64,000 bases of DNA. Origin: CAVTRI01 sp963737075. GTDB lineage: Bacteria > Actinomycetota > Acidimicrobiia > Acidimicrobiales > Palsa-688. The translations under genes were made by a program, and so were the position numbers. Of the stretch, positions 8,662-17,076 are shown piece by piece; position 1 is the stretch's first letter, and every line of letters starts with the position of its first letter. The DNA lies in the NCBI GenBank assembly GCA_963737075.1, contig CAVTRI010000001.1:62001-126000 (forward strand), in the 5' to 3' direction. Below the pieces are notes generated by a model. That model searched no databases. It saw nothing but the letters and a program-made list of their open reading frames with translations, and was not told the origin of the DNA.

Positions 8662-8897
8662 GTCTTGGCGACGAAGGCTGACCAATTGACCGTGACGCGG
8701 CGGCCGAGCCTGAAAACGCCAGGTACCTGGTTTCTCTCGATAGCCCGGTAAACCGACTGCTTCGGTACACCGACGCGGCGGGCGAACTCCTCGACGTCGA
8801 CGAACTCCGCCTCGAGCAGACCACGTTGCGCAGGTTGGTACTCGTCCCTTGAGGCCTCTGAGCTTCCTTCGGCGCCTGTCGCCGTCCGTTCGGTCAT
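8646..8897 (-). CDS. excisionase-like helix-turn-helix protein
   Basis: This 83-residue basic protein carries a MerR/excisionase-type winged helix: EEFARRVGVPKQSVYRAIE, then the wing residues GVFRLGRRVTVNW. A ~25-residue polar N-terminus precedes it. The ATG at 8897 is preceded by GGAGG. Position beside a tyrosine integrase inside repeat-bounded DNA suggests a recombination directionality factor, the usual partner of such integrases. A transcriptional regulator of the element is the alternative. Confidence 0.75.
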   Translation of the reverse strand: MTERTATGAEGSSEASRDEYQPAQRGLLEAEFVDVEEFARRVGVPKQSVYRAIERNQVPGVFRLGRRVTVNWSAFVAKTYEAA

Positions 8898-9123
8898 CGT
8901 TCCTCCCAGGCGGTGCGCCGGTTGTGTTGGTGGTTGCCGAAGGCGATGCGGGCGAGCCAGAGGTCGCCGTTGCTGGCGTGCCTGCCCTCGGCCGAGGTGT
9001 CGGTTCTAGGTGCGGTCGGTCTTGGGTCTTTCGCTGGCGTCTTCGCTTGGGATCCGGCAATCTGTAGCCGCCCGGACGTCGGTAGGAAGTGTCCTGTCGG
9101 CGGCGATAAAGGGGACGGTGACT

Positions 9124-9588
9124 GTGCTTCGCAACCCAGATCATGTAACCATCGCGGTGGCGAACGCCGAGTCCGCGATCCACTTCTTCGAGCTGCTGGG
9201 CTTCCGCAAACAGCACGTCGCGATGATCGACGGTGGTCTGCCGGCGCAGTACATGGGCAGACCGGACATGAAGGCCCAGCACATCACCCTCGTCCTGGAA
9301 GGGTCCGAGCCGCGCTTTGAGATCCAGCTGCTCGAGTACGATCCGACACCGCCAGATGATCTGGGTGAGCAGCCGACGAATCTGCGGCGACGTGGCTATA
9401 ACCACCTGGCATTTCGCACCGATGACATCAAGGACGTCACGACCCGCCTGGTGGCCAACGGGGTCAAGATGCTCAGCGACGAGATGGATTACATTAGCCG
9501 GAGGCTCCGACTTTTCGAAGGACCTGAAGGGATCACACTCGAACTGGTTGAGTGGGTCGACCCAGACACCCACCAGCAGCAAAAGTAG
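9124..9588 (+). CDS. VOC-family (glyoxalase/dioxygenase-fold) protein
   Basis: A 154-residue protein with two beta-alpha-beta-beta-beta modules. The first begins DHVTIAVANAESAIHFFELLGF and the second NHLAFRTDDIKDVTTRLVANG, ending GPEGITLELVEW. Histidines in DHVTI and NHLAF and the final glutamate in LELVE are at the positions used for metal binding in glyoxalase I, fosfomycin-resistance proteins and extradiol dioxygenases. The substrate cannot be read from the sequence. GTG at 9124 is chosen over GTG at 9118 because a GGGG lies 9 rather than 3 bases upstream. It is cargo of the integrative element. Confidence 0.75.
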   Translation: MLRNPDHVTIAVANAESAIHFFELLGFRKQHVAMIDGGLPAQYMGRPDMKAQHITLVLEGSEPRFEIQLLEYDPTPPDDLGEQPTNLRRRGYNHLAFRTDDIKDVTTRLVANGVKMLSDEMDYISRRLRLFEGPEGITLELVEWVDPDTHQQQK

Positions 9589-9649
9589 CAACCCTCGGCC
9601 GACCGATGACAAGCCCAGCATCGACGCAGTGTCCAGTCGCCCGACAGGG

Positions 9650-10330
9650 ATGGCGGGCAGCGCTGGCAGACGCCGAGAGGGCCCGCTCCCGAGCCTGCTG
9701 CTCGGCTTGACCGTCCTGGCGGGGGTGGTAGGCGCAACCACCATCCTCGTCGCGCACGTTCGCGGCGGCGATGACCGGAAACGCGGTCTTCCTCGGGTTG
9801 GCCTTCGCAGGTGCGAGCGGCTTCTCTGTCGCCACCCCAGCGTCGGCGCTCAGTGGGTTCGTGGTCGGCGCCCTCGTGGGCGGCCGGGCCTGCCGGGCCG
9901 CCCACTCTCATCGTGGCCGGGCTCTACGTAACGTCATCGCGATCAAGGCCGTCCATGCCGCCGCCGTCACGACCATCGTGTTCGTCTTCGGTGATCAGCT
10001 CGGCGCGGGCAACCGCGACCTCGTGGTGACCCTGCTGGCGGTTTCCATGGGCGCTCAACTGGCTGTGATCCGCCATCTCAAGGTTCCCGATTTGCTCACC
10101 GTCGTCCTTACACTGACGATCGCTGGAGCGCTTACGGAGCGGGCCGCGGTTGGTACGATCCAGCGGTCCTGCGACGTGGGTTCGCTCTTCTGGCATTCGC
10201 CGTGGGCGTCATATCCGGTGCACTACTCGTGCATACGGTGACGGTGGCGGCTGCCCTTTCTCTCGGGCTGGCCATTATCCTGACCGTCGGTTTCGCCTCG
10301 CAGGTGGTGTCCCGCCGGCCCTCGGCATAG
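9650..10330 (+). pseudogene. YoaK-family (DUF1275) membrane protein, frameshifted
   Basis: The gene can be followed through three frames. The ATG at 9650 leads to GPLPSLLLGLTVLAGVVG; near 9765 the frame shifts to MTGNAVFLGLAFAGA and VVTLLAVSMGAQLAV; near 10150 it shifts again to LLAFAVGVISGALLVHTV and LAIILTVGFASQVV, with a stop at 10330. Assembled, this is a normal-length six-TM DUF1275 protein of about 225 residues, a family found near stress genes and without established function. Each break is a one-base change, so decay or sequencing indels are both possible. Confidence 0.7.
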
Positions 10331-10559
10331 ACGGTGCCGAGATCGAGCCCGCCTCGGCCCGCCAACGCGCCCGACCATCCGGTCTAGACCGCTGGATAGC
10401 CGTCGCTGCTTTTGTGCGGGGACGGCGCGCCATTCTGTGCCGGATCGAGCCGACGCTACTGGCCGCCCTCGAGCGACTGAACGCCTCGAGTAGGTACACC
10501 CCACCCTCATCGGGCGACCAGAGTGGCGTCCGCGGGCAGCACGTGGCAACGTTGGCGAA

Positions 10560-11099
10560 GTGCAGCGCTTCTCTCCCCGCCAGCAGACGCTCATCGACAC
10601 GTGGGAAGCGCACACCAGCGCCGAGTTCGAGTTGAAGGACGCCGACGCGGCCATTGCGACCATGACCGATCATCCGGTGCTCATTCACGTGCCAGTGGGC
10701 ACCGGTGCGACCGGCAAAGAGCCCTTGCGCAAGTTCTATCGCGATATCTTCATCCCTCAGGTGCCGCCCGACACCTCACTGACGCTCCTGACTCGAACCG
10801 TGACCGCGGATCGCCTTGTTGAGGAGTTCATCCTGCAGTTCACTCATACGGTGCAGATCGATTGGCTCGTCCCAGGCATCCCCGCCACTGGCAGGAGCGT
10901 CGCAGTCCCGACTGTCGCCCTGATCACCTTTGAAGGAAACAACATCTCCTCGGAGCACATCTACTGGGATCAAGCAACGATCCTGGCGCAGCTGGACGTC
11001 CTCGACCGCAATCTGCCCGTCCTCGGTGTGGAGCAGTCCGCCCGGCTGCTAGACGCAAATGCGCCCGCCAACCAGCTAATCGGTGGCGTTGAATTGTAG
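10560..11099 (+). CDS. NTF2-like/SnoaL-fold protein
   Basis: This 179-residue protein begins RQQTLIDTWEAHTSAEFEL and continues DADAAIATMTDHPVLIHVP, the opening helix and strand of the SnoaL/NTF2-like alpha+beta barrel. Later FILQFTHTVQIDWLVPGIP and VPTVALITFEGNNISSEHIYWDQAT match the strands lining the pocket. Families of this shape include ester cyclases, hydratases and non-catalytic binding proteins, so no reaction is assigned. The predicted start is GTG 10560, and no strong ribosome binding site precedes it. The C-terminal ~40 residues extend beyond the minimal fold. It lies within the integrative element. Confidence 0.7.
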   Translation: MQRFSPRQQTLIDTWEAHTSAEFELKDADAAIATMTDHPVLIHVPVGTGATGKEPLRKFYRDIFIPQVPPDTSLTLLTRTVTADRLVEEFILQFTHTVQIDWLVPGIPATGRSVAVPTVALITFEGNNISSEHIYWDQATILAQLDVLDRNLPVLGVEQSARLLDANAPANQLIGGVEL

Positions 11100-11596
11100 G
11101 GCGCGAGGCATCCGACAGCTCAGAAAGCGCATACACCAGCATTCGCCATGACGCTGTGGCGACTTTCGCCACCTTAAAGTGGCCGTTCCACTCGAGCGGA
11201 ACCGTCCGGTGCTTCGCCTCGCCAAGAACCCGGGAGGACCCGGCCGGTCGTGAGCCAGAACACCAAACGGTGACGGCAGCCGATTCGCGAGCGATCCCGA
11301 CCGAGCCCGACGCCCGAGGATCCCAGACCCTCAGACTCCCACGGTGGATCTAAACAAGTTGATGCTCCTAGGGGTTGTCAAGGTGCGATTTTGGTTCTGG
11401 TGGTCGGGTCGTCGGCGGGGGTTGCGGCAGGACACGGATGGGCCACTGGGGGCAGGCTCTTAGTAGGCCAGCAACGGTTGCCGCGTGACGAAGATCGTGT
11501 GGGCCGGCGGCGGGTCGACGGATCGTTCTGAGGACAACTCCGGGTGTCCGGGGTGTCAGCCGGCTCTGGGGTCAGACCCGCCAGCCAGGTGGGTGC
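11100..11596. other. no gene; probable right-end sequence of the IS110 element
   Basis: No credible coding frame is visible. The part nearest 11597 is immediately downstream of the IS110 transposase stop and probably contains the transposon's right end, whose exact border cannot be fixed because IS110 elements lack clear terminal inverted repeats. The part after 11100 shows nothing recognisable. Confidence 0.4.
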
Positions 11597-12643
11597 TCAG
11601 AGCGGCTTGAGGTAGTAGTGGACGTCGCGGGCGACGTAGCGCTTGAGCACACGGATGATTTCCTTCTTGGACAGGCCTTCCTTGGTTCTCCGCTCGACGT
11701 AGCGGCGGGTGCGGGGGTCGGAGCTCATGCGGGTGATCACGATGTTCCACAGCGCGGCGTTGGCTTGGCGGTCACCTCCGGGGTTGAGCCGATGGCGGAC
11801 GACCTTGCCCGAGGAGGCCTCGATGGGAGCGACCCCGCACAGCCGCGCCCAGGAAGGCTCGGAGCGGAGCCGGTCGGGGTTGTCGCCGGCAGCTACCAAC
11901 AGGGCGGCCGCGCTGTCGATGCCAACCCCGTAGAGCGATAGCAAATCCTCGTGACCTTCTCGCAGGAGCTGGGTGAGCAGCCGGTCGATCCCGGCCGTCT
12001 CCGCGTCGAGGGCCAGCACCCGCCGGCCCAACGCCCGCAGCGCGGTCTTGGTCGCCGAAACGACCGGGTCGCTCCCCGCTCGAGGGCGCATGGTCGCCGC
12101 CCGTCGGGCGACCATCTTGCTGGTGAGGCCTTGGAGCGTTCGGCGGATCTCCTCAGGGGCGGTGAAACCCAAATGGCGGATCTGGTTGAGGGTCTTGATC
12201 TTGGTCGACTTCGCCGACCGCTTCGCCACCACCAGCGCCCGGATCGCCTCCACATTTCCGTCCCGGGTCTTGGCCGCTCCAAGCTGACGTGCACCCTGGG
12301 CCGCCCTGGCCGCCTCGATGGCATCGACCACATCGGTCTTGCCCCTGCGCCGTCGTTCCTGGCGGTTCGGGCGGTCCACCTCGACCACGGCCACCCCGGC
12401 CCGACGGAGGTATCGGGCCAGCGGTGCCCCATACGACCCGGTGCCCTCCACACCCACCTTGACCACGCCCCCCAAGCTCTTCAACCAGACCAGCAGCGCC
12501 TTGTTCCCCGCCGGAGTGGTCGGGAACTGCTCGACGCCCAACAGACCGCCGATCCCATCCAGCGCGGCGGCGACGTTCAAGTCCAGATGGGTGTCCACGC
12601 CACCAGTCACGGGGCGCCAGGTACCTACGATTGTCAACGCCAT
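11597..12643 (-). CDS. IS110-family DEDD transposase (bridge-RNA-type recombinase)
   Basis: A 348-residue, apparently complete IS110 enzyme. The N-terminal RuvC-like DEDD domain shows GGVDTHLDLNVAA (first Asp), VGVEGTGSYGAPL (Glu) and KTDVVDAIEAAR (two Asp). A central coiled region follows, then the C-terminal Transposase_20 domain with LLSLYGVGIDSAAALLVAAG and ARLCGVAPIEASSGKV, which contains the serine used as nucleophile in this family. IS110 recombinases are guided by a structured bridge RNA encoded in the element's non-coding end. A strong pair of hairpins lies just upstream of this gene. Its presence inside the tRNA-Arg island marks a later insertion. Confidence 0.9.
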   Translation of the reverse strand: MALTIVGTWRPVTGGVDTHLDLNVAAALDGIGGLLGVEQFPTTPAGNKALLVWLKSLGGVVKVGVEGTGSYGAPLARYLRRAGVAVVEVDRPNRQERRRRGKTDVVDAIEAARAAQGARQLGAAKTRDGNVEAIRALVVAKRSAKSTKIKTLNQIRHLGFTAPEEIRRTLQGLTSKMVARRAATMRPRAGSDPVVSATKTALRALGRRVLALDAETAGIDRLLTQLLREGHEDLLSLYGVGIDSAAALLVAAGDNPDRLRSEPSWARLCGVAPIEASSGKVVRHRLNPGGDRQANAALWNIVITRMSSDPRTRRYVERRTKEGLSKKEIIRVLKRYVARDVHYYLKPL

Positions 12644-12674
12644 CCCTGCCTTTCATTGTTCGGTTTGGGGTGGC

Positions 12675-12735
12675 GCAGCCGCTCTCCAGCGGCACGGTGG
12701 ATCGTCCTGTTCCCGCAGGGCGATCCGCCACTCTC
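12675..12735 (-). ncRNA. candidate IS110 bridge (seek) RNA hairpins
   Basis: Two adjacent hairpins lie 36-90 bases upstream of the transposase start. One is CCGCT-CTCC-AGCGG at 12679-12692. The other, at 12699-12726, pairs GGATCG with CGATCC and, after one-base bulges, CCTG with CAGG around a six-base loop. In IS110-group elements the bridge RNA is transcribed from this left-end region. The hairpins fit that, but target- and donor-binding loops were not matched to flanking DNA, so this stays a candidate. True RNA limits are probably wider. Confidence 0.4.
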
Positions 12736-12996
12736 AACCGGCGGCACCACCACCTTGGAACCGGCCGACGAAAATCGTTGTAAAGACAAGCCAGCTGACC
12801 ATCAGCCGCTTCAGGAGTCACACCAGATCCAGGCAAGCTGAACGTAACCCCCCACCCATCATCAGCGGGTGGATACCGAACAGCCCTACCTTCATCCTCT
12901 GTGCCGGCTCGCGGGCGATCTTTCACCGAGTATTGGCCGCCTCCCTGACCGAGGTGCGCGCAGGCGTCAGGGGTGGACGACACCGTTCCACGAGGA

Positions 12997-13035
12997 GCTC
13001 GCCCCGACGAAGACCGACCAGTTGACCGGTGCGGG
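12997..13035 (-). pseudogene. fragment resembling the excisionase C-terminus
   Basis: On the minus strand, 13006-13026 encodes VNWSVFV, close to VNWSAFV at the end of the element's HTH gene. The DNA matches 8670-8690 at 18 of 21 positions. No helix-turn-helix part precedes it. I infer a small remnant of a second excisionase-like gene; chance is not excluded over so short a match. Confidence 0.25.
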
Positions 13036-13046
13036 CGCCCGATTAC

Positions 13047-13397
13047 CTAGCCGGCAGCGGCGTCGAGCTTCTCGAGCAGTTGGTCGGCGGCCTTGGCGAT
13101 TTCCTCGTGGTCGTTCTGTGAGGCTCGTTGTTTGGCGTGGATCAGGGCGGCCCGGTTGACCTGCTCGAAGTCGCCGTACGGGAAGCGGAACCGACCTTTG
13201 GTGCCCTCCGTAGCTTCAAGGTCCTCCGCTAGATGCCACTCGGACCAAGCCTTGTATCCGTCATCATCGATGACTTCGTTCTCCTCGCCTGCCGAAGCGG
13301 CGGCGTCGGACCACTTGGTCTCCGTGTCGAACGCTCCCTTGCCTATCAAACGCTTGGCGTTTGCCACGCCAGCCTCGTTCACCCGATATTTCGGCAT
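13047..13397 (-). CDS. conserved hypothetical protein
   Basis: A 116-residue soluble protein without signal peptide or membrane segment. It contains AGVANAKRLIGKGAF, YKAWSEWHLAEDLEA, EGTKGRFRFPYGDFEQV and RAALIHAKQRASQNDHEEI. I recognise the overall pattern from small actinobacterial proteins annotated only as hypothetical, often associated with plasmids or islands; no function is known. The ATG at 13397 has AAAGGA 5 bases upstream. It is the last intact gene before the right end of the element. Confidence 0.75.
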   Translation of the reverse strand: MPKYRVNEAGVANAKRLIGKGAFDTETKWSDAAASAGEENEVIDDDGYKAWSEWHLAEDLEATEGTKGRFRFPYGDFEQVNRAALIHAKQRASQNDHEEIAKAADQLLEKLDAAAG

Positions 13398-13984
13398 GGT
13401 CCTTTCTTACCCTGCTGACGGCTGAGTTAGCGGGGCGTCGACACGAGTACGGCGAGGCCGAGATGCTCTCCTGGCGCCGTCCCCCGGGGAGCGGCCCGAA
13501 GTACGCTCATAATCCCGCCGGTGACTATCCCCGATCCGCGCTGTTCGTAGTGACTCCGAACGCCGGTCGGAAGACAGCTCTAGCCGGGGAGAGTCGCTTG
13601 GGCGCCGGGTGTTGTCTGGTCCTCTCACCCGAGAAGGAATGCCATGAAGAGGGGCCTCCACCGGTGACAGCGTGTTGTCACCGGAACTACCCCATCACCA
13701 AGGGAGGCAACAACCAATGTTGCACGCTTGGCGGTACGCGAGTTCGCGTCGAGGGGCCCGGCGAGGCGGCGACGTGGTGAAGTGCCCGTGGGTCGAAGGG
13801 CATGAGGAACTTGATCGTGGAGGTGACACAGGCGACGATGACCTGACGCTTGGTTTTCTCTTGGTCAAGAAATCGTCATGAACTGGGTCACTCAGGACCG
13901 CACTGGCGGAACGACCGAGATGCTCTCATGCCACTTGACCAGCCCAAATGTATCCGGACAATACTGGTGGAACTATCTGCCCGC
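13398..13984. other. right arm of integrative element, no gene
   Basis: No convincing gene is visible. The recognisable content is the arm-like repeat at 13861-13881. The rest is non-coding or decayed sequence between the last cargo gene and the right attachment repeat. Confidence 0.4.
13861..13881. repeat. candidate arm-type integrase site, right end
   Basis: This block matches 7304-7324 at 19 of 21 positions in direct orientation and lies 104 bases inside the right attachment repeat. A repeat shared only by the two inner ends of an integrase-bearing element is the signature of arm-type binding sites. Confidence 0.5.
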
Positions 13985-14024
13985 TTTAGGAAACCGACGC
14001 TCTATCCTCTGAGCTACGGGGGCT
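13985..14024. repeat. right attachment repeat: tRNA-Arg 5' fragment
   Basis: The 40 bases are identical to 7192-7231. On the minus strand they give the acceptor 5' strand, D arm and anticodon loop of tRNA-Arg(CCU), but the 3' half is missing, so this is not a functional tRNA. DNA beyond 14024 should be the original upstream region of the tRNA gene before insertion. Confidence 0.85.
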
Positions 14025-14400
14025 TGGGGCTTGACGAGCCCTTCTACTCGGGCAACTTGCTTTCGGTAATCATATTGCTCGTGAGCCCCGGCTCGACGCG
14101 ACACCCGCCCCCGGTGGGACATCGAACAATGTCCATATCAGTAAGGAAGACACATACATCTGAGCGTGGTGTCTGTCGACACGCTCGCAGAGGTCGTCTG
14201 CGAGGAACCCCTGCTGTCAGGCGAACTCCTGGGCCGACTGGCGCGCCGTCATCCAGGAAAAAAAAATTCCCGCCCAGACGTTTGACTCGTCCCACCCCTG
14301 GGGTAGGGCACAAACATACGTTCCCACCCATGGTGGGAGGCTCGCCGGCCGCCTCAGGCCGCCCTCGGTCAGTTGGTCGTTGTTGGAGGTGTCGGCGAGC
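14025..14400. other. no gene; hairpin and A-run
   Basis: No gene is visible. Local features are a run of nine A's near 14265 and a hairpin at 14322-14338 (TCCCACC, three-base loop, GGTGGGA). If the element inserted as proposed, the start of this stretch once preceded the tRNA-Arg gene. Confidence 0.35.
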
Positions 14401-14706
14401 ATGTGCGGGCGGTTGGGCGAGTTGCGCGACGCGGTCGTCGCCTATGGGGGCGCCTTCGACGCCGCTGTCTTTTCGGTTGCCGACGCCGAACAGGTGGTCC
14501 GGGAGGCGGCGACCATCGAGCGCGTGATGGCGACGGTGAAAGCGCTGGCCGCCGGGCGGCTCGCCCGCAGCGACGCCGATGGCGGGGCGCCGGTCGGGCC
14601 GGACGTTCGCCGGCTGGCCGCTTCCACCGGTACAAGCGTCGGCGCCGCCAGAACCGCCATCGAGCTCGGCAGGCGCCTGGCCGACCAGCCGGCGTCGTGT
14701 AGGTGA
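14401..14706 (+). pseudogene. DUF222/HNH endonuclease, N-terminal fragment
   Basis: The ATG at 14401 follows GGAGG and opens a 101-residue frame matching the beginning of actinobacterial DUF222 (13E12 repeat) HNH proteins: LRDAVVAYGGAFDAAVF, VVREAATIERVMATVKALAA and LAASTGTSVGAARTAIELGR. The usual protein is about 400-500 residues with an HNH motif near the C-terminus. Here a stop at 14706 removes everything after the first helices and I see no continuation in other frames. These genes are often multi-copy and decayed. Confidence 0.65.
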
Positions 14707-14910
14707 CGACGCACGGTTCCTCGTCAGCTGGTTTGTCAGGTTGAGGATGCTGCGGGTGACACTACCTTGCGGTGGCATTGGTGAGCTCGGTGACAGCCGC
14801 GGCGGATCCGTGCCGCCCCTACTCCAGGGCACGGCGCGCATTCCCCGGGGCCGCGGGCAAGGATTTGGTGTTGAGCTTCGTTCGACCACCACGATTGTGA
14901 GGAGAAGGCG

Positions 14911-15987
14911 ATGAGAGCTGCAATCATCCAGGAGTACGAAAGCCCGATCGTGGTGGACGACGTAGATCCGGTCGCCCTCGCATCAGACGAGGTTCGCGTG
15001 CGGATCGGCGCCAGTGGGGTGTGTCACTCCGATCTTTCGGCAACGAGGGGACAGTATCCGCTCAGGCTTCCGACGCTCCTCGGACACGAGGGTGCGGGCA
15101 CGGTGGAGGAGGTGGGCGCAGAGGTGTTCGAGCTCAGGAAGGGTGACCGGGTTATCGGTTCCTTCGTAGCCTCGTGTGGGTCCTGCTACCAGTGTCTACG
15201 TGGACGCTCCTTCATCTGCGAGAGGCAGCCTGATTTCGCAAGGCGGACACGCGCCCGGAGGAGGGGCGAGGACCTGAGGGCCCTGGCGGGGCTGGGCACC
15301 ATGGCGGAGGAGATGACGGTCACCCGAGCGAACCTCGTGAAGGTGGAGAGCGATCTTCCCGACGGTCAGCTTGCCCTGATCGGATGTGGTGTCACGACCG
15401 GAGTGGGGTCCGCCCTGTGGACCGCGGGCGTCGAAGCCGGTTCGAGCGTGGCCGTTTTCGGGTGCGGCGGCGTCGGGCTCTCAGTTGTGCAGGGAGCGCG
15501 GATCGCGGGCGCGGCAATGATTATCGGCGTCGACCCTTTCGAAATGAAGCGGCAAGCAGCGCTCGACATGGGGGCGACCCATGCGGTCGATCCGGCCGAG
15601 CGAGACCCGGTGGAGGAGATCAGGTCGCTGACCAAGGGAAGAGGGGCTGAGTACACCTTCGAGGTCGTCGGAAGCGTCGAGACGATGCGTCAGACGTATG
15701 AGGCCGCTGTGGCGGGCGGGACGGTCACCTTCGTAGGGGCTCTCGGACGCGATGCCGAGCTCCGGCTGCCGGCGAATGCGCTCCACGCTCAAGCCAAGCG
15801 CGTGCTCGGCTCGGCCTACGGCTCGGCGCAGGTCCGCCGGGACATGCCCCGACTCATTGCGTTGGCAGAGGCGGGACGTCTCGACCTGGGGGCAATGGTC
15901 ACCAACCAGCTGAAGCTCGAGCAGGTCAACGAGGCACTGCGCGCGCTGGACGAGGGTCAGACGATCCGCTCGGTGCTCGTTCCCTGA
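14911..15987 (+). CDS. zinc-dependent alcohol dehydrogenase (MDR family)
   Basis: A 358-residue medium-chain dehydrogenase, oxidising alcohols with NAD(P) or a bound nicotinamide. Catalytic zinc ligands are visible at Cys38 (GVCHSDL) and His59-Glu60 (LLGHEGAGTVEEVG), with a later cysteine in IGCGVTTGVG. The structural zinc lobe is complete (CGSCYQCLRGRSFIC). The Rossmann motif is VFGCGGVGLSVVQGA. Length and lobe resemble the class III/NDMA-dependent-like group common in actinobacteria. The ATG at 14911 follows AGGAGAAGG. It is a single gene; the downstream oxidoreductase is on the opposite strand and converges with it. Confidence 0.88.
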   Translation: MRAAIIQEYESPIVVDDVDPVALASDEVRVRIGASGVCHSDLSATRGQYPLRLPTLLGHEGAGTVEEVGAEVFELRKGDRVIGSFVASCGSCYQCLRGRSFICERQPDFARRTRARRRGEDLRALAGLGTMAEEMTVTRANLVKVESDLPDGQLALIGCGVTTGVGSALWTAGVEAGSSVAVFGCGGVGLSVVQGARIAGAAMIIGVDPFEMKRQAALDMGATHAVDPAERDPVEEIRSLTKGRGAEYTFEVVGSVETMRQTYEAAVAGGTVTFVGALGRDAELRLPANALHAQAKRVLGSAYGSAQVRRDMPRLIALAEAGRLDLGAMVTNQLKLEQVNEALRALDEGQTIRSVLVP

Positions 15988-16000
15988 GTGTCGCTGGGCG

Positions 16001-16913
16001 TTAACGCCCGGGGGTGATCACCTCGGCGCCGTATTGCTCGATGACCTCGATGGCGTGGTCGAGGGAGTCGCCCGGCACCGGCGCCGTCGCCCAGGTGACT
16101 CCCAGCGCCGCCATCCGGTCCAGCGCCTCGAGGTGGGCGCCGGCGTCGAAGCCGGGATCAGCCGGTCCCGGCAGACCGGTGGTGAACGTCACGTCGATCT
16201 GGCTGCGGTCACGTCCAGCCGCTTCGACTTGCGCCCACAGATGGTCGAGCATCGAGGCGAGCTCATCGAGCCCCTCTAGCGGCACAGTGCGGGCGGTCTG
16301 CGCCAGCCAGCCTGGCGCGGGAAACGGGTTCCAACCGTCGCCGTGGAGCGCCACGCGCCGCCGCGTCGAGCGCGCTGTTGCCGCCGATCCAGATCGGAAT
16401 ACCGCGGGGTTTCGGGTTCGCGGTCACAGCCATGGCCGTGAACCCTTTCCCTTCGTATGAGAACTCGTCGTGCGACCACACCCCGCGCAGGACGTCAAGG
16501 GCCTCTTCGAACAGCTGGTTGCGCTGCTCGAACTCGACGCCGAGCGCCCGATACTCGCTGCGGAGGTAGCCGGTGGCGACCGACAGGACGAAGCGGCCCT
16601 CGGAGAGGAGGTCGACGCTGGCCGCGGCCTTGGCCACGATGAACGGGTTGCGATACGGCAGGACCACGATGTTGGGGATCAGTCGCAGCCGTTCGGTGCT
16701 GGCGGCGACGACGGCCAAGACGACGAACGGGTCGAGCGCGTCGTGGCCGCCAGCGGTGAGCCACTTGTGCGATGGCGCCGGATGGTCAGTGAACCCGATC
16801 CCGTCGAACCCGGCCGCTTCCGCCGCTTGCGCCACGCGTACCACTCCGTCACGGCTCATGAACGCCGGGTTTGAGGGGTGGGCAACCAGCGGGTAAGTGA
16901 ACCAGTGTTTCAT
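16001..16913 (-). pseudogene. F420-dependent luciferase-like oxidoreductase, one frameshift
   Basis: The ATG at 16913 starts a normal LLM-class protein: GFDGIGFTDHPAPSHKW, LRLIPNIVVLPYRNPF, ASVDLLSEGRFVLSVATGYL, GIPIWIGGNSALDAAAR. Near 16350 the frame breaks and resumes one frame over with VALHGDGWNPFPAP, then reads to the stop at 16001. Combined length is about 300 residues, normal for the family. A single inserted base (or two deleted) explains the break. The family uses a TIM barrel and reduced F420 or FMN; the substrate is unknown. Confidence 0.7.
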
Positions 16914-16923
16914 CGGTCGGAAC

Positions 16924-17076
16924 TCACTCGACGCCCATCAGGCGGCCGAGGTTGCCTCCCATGAAAAGCTTCTGGTGTTGGAGGGGCATCGACGTGATCT
17001 CGTCCGCGAACGACGTCGAATACCGGGAACTCGAGGTACCGCTCACGGACCAAAACAGCTGCTCGTCGGCCATCAT
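16924..17076 (-). pseudogene. 50-residue hybrid, tail of an amidohydrolase
   Basis: Two ATGs at 17076 and 17073 follow a good GGAGAG. The 50-residue product ends KLFMGGNLGRLMGVE, the typical C-terminal helix of amidohydrolase-2 proteins (the general form K-x-L-x-x-N-A-x-R-L-x-G). The first ~25 residues match nothing I recognise. I infer a large internal deletion joining a start region to an amidohydrolase tail. It lies 10 bases upstream of the LLM gene, so its translation signals may now serve that gene. Confidence 0.4.

Larger units (their letters stand above)
11360..12850 (-). mobile_element. IS110-family insertion sequence (ends approximate)
   Basis: The element consists of the intact transposase gene plus flanking non-coding ends. 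The limits given are estimates: they enclose about 240 bases downstream of the transposase and about 200 bases of structured sequence upstream. No terminal inverted repeats or target duplication were found, as expected for IS110. Confidence 0.4.
7192..14024. mobile_element. 6.8 kb integrative element in tRNA-Arg
   Basis: The bounds are two perfect 40-bp direct repeats (7192-7231 and 13985-14024) formed from the 5' end through the anticodon loop of tRNA-Arg. Just inside the left end lies a tyrosine integrase gene reading inward, followed by a small excisionase-like HTH gene on the opposite strand. A 21-bp sequence with 19 matches recurs in the same orientation near both ends (7304 and 13861), as expected for arm-type integrase sites. 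Cargo: a VOC-family protein, a broken YoaK-family gene, an NTF2-like protein, an IS110 insertion and a conserved hypothetical. There are no replication or transfer genes, so it is probably a non-self-transmissible island. Confidence 0.75.

Noticed and set aside
7330..9744. 804-residue minus-strand frame
   Set aside because: It is the complement of the integrase and VOC genes, has no protein-family features and contains arginine/proline-rich filler.
13985..14024. Second tRNA-Arg gene
   Set aside because: Only the 5' end through the anticodon loop is present; the variable, T and acceptor 3' parts are missing, so it cannot form a tRNA.
7192..14024. Prophage
   Set aside because: Apart from the integrase and HTH gene there are no capsid, tail, terminase or replication genes.
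14322..14338. Terminator at TCCCACC/GGTGGGA
   Set aside because: The stem has a three-base loop, no T-tract and no gene ending before it on either strand.
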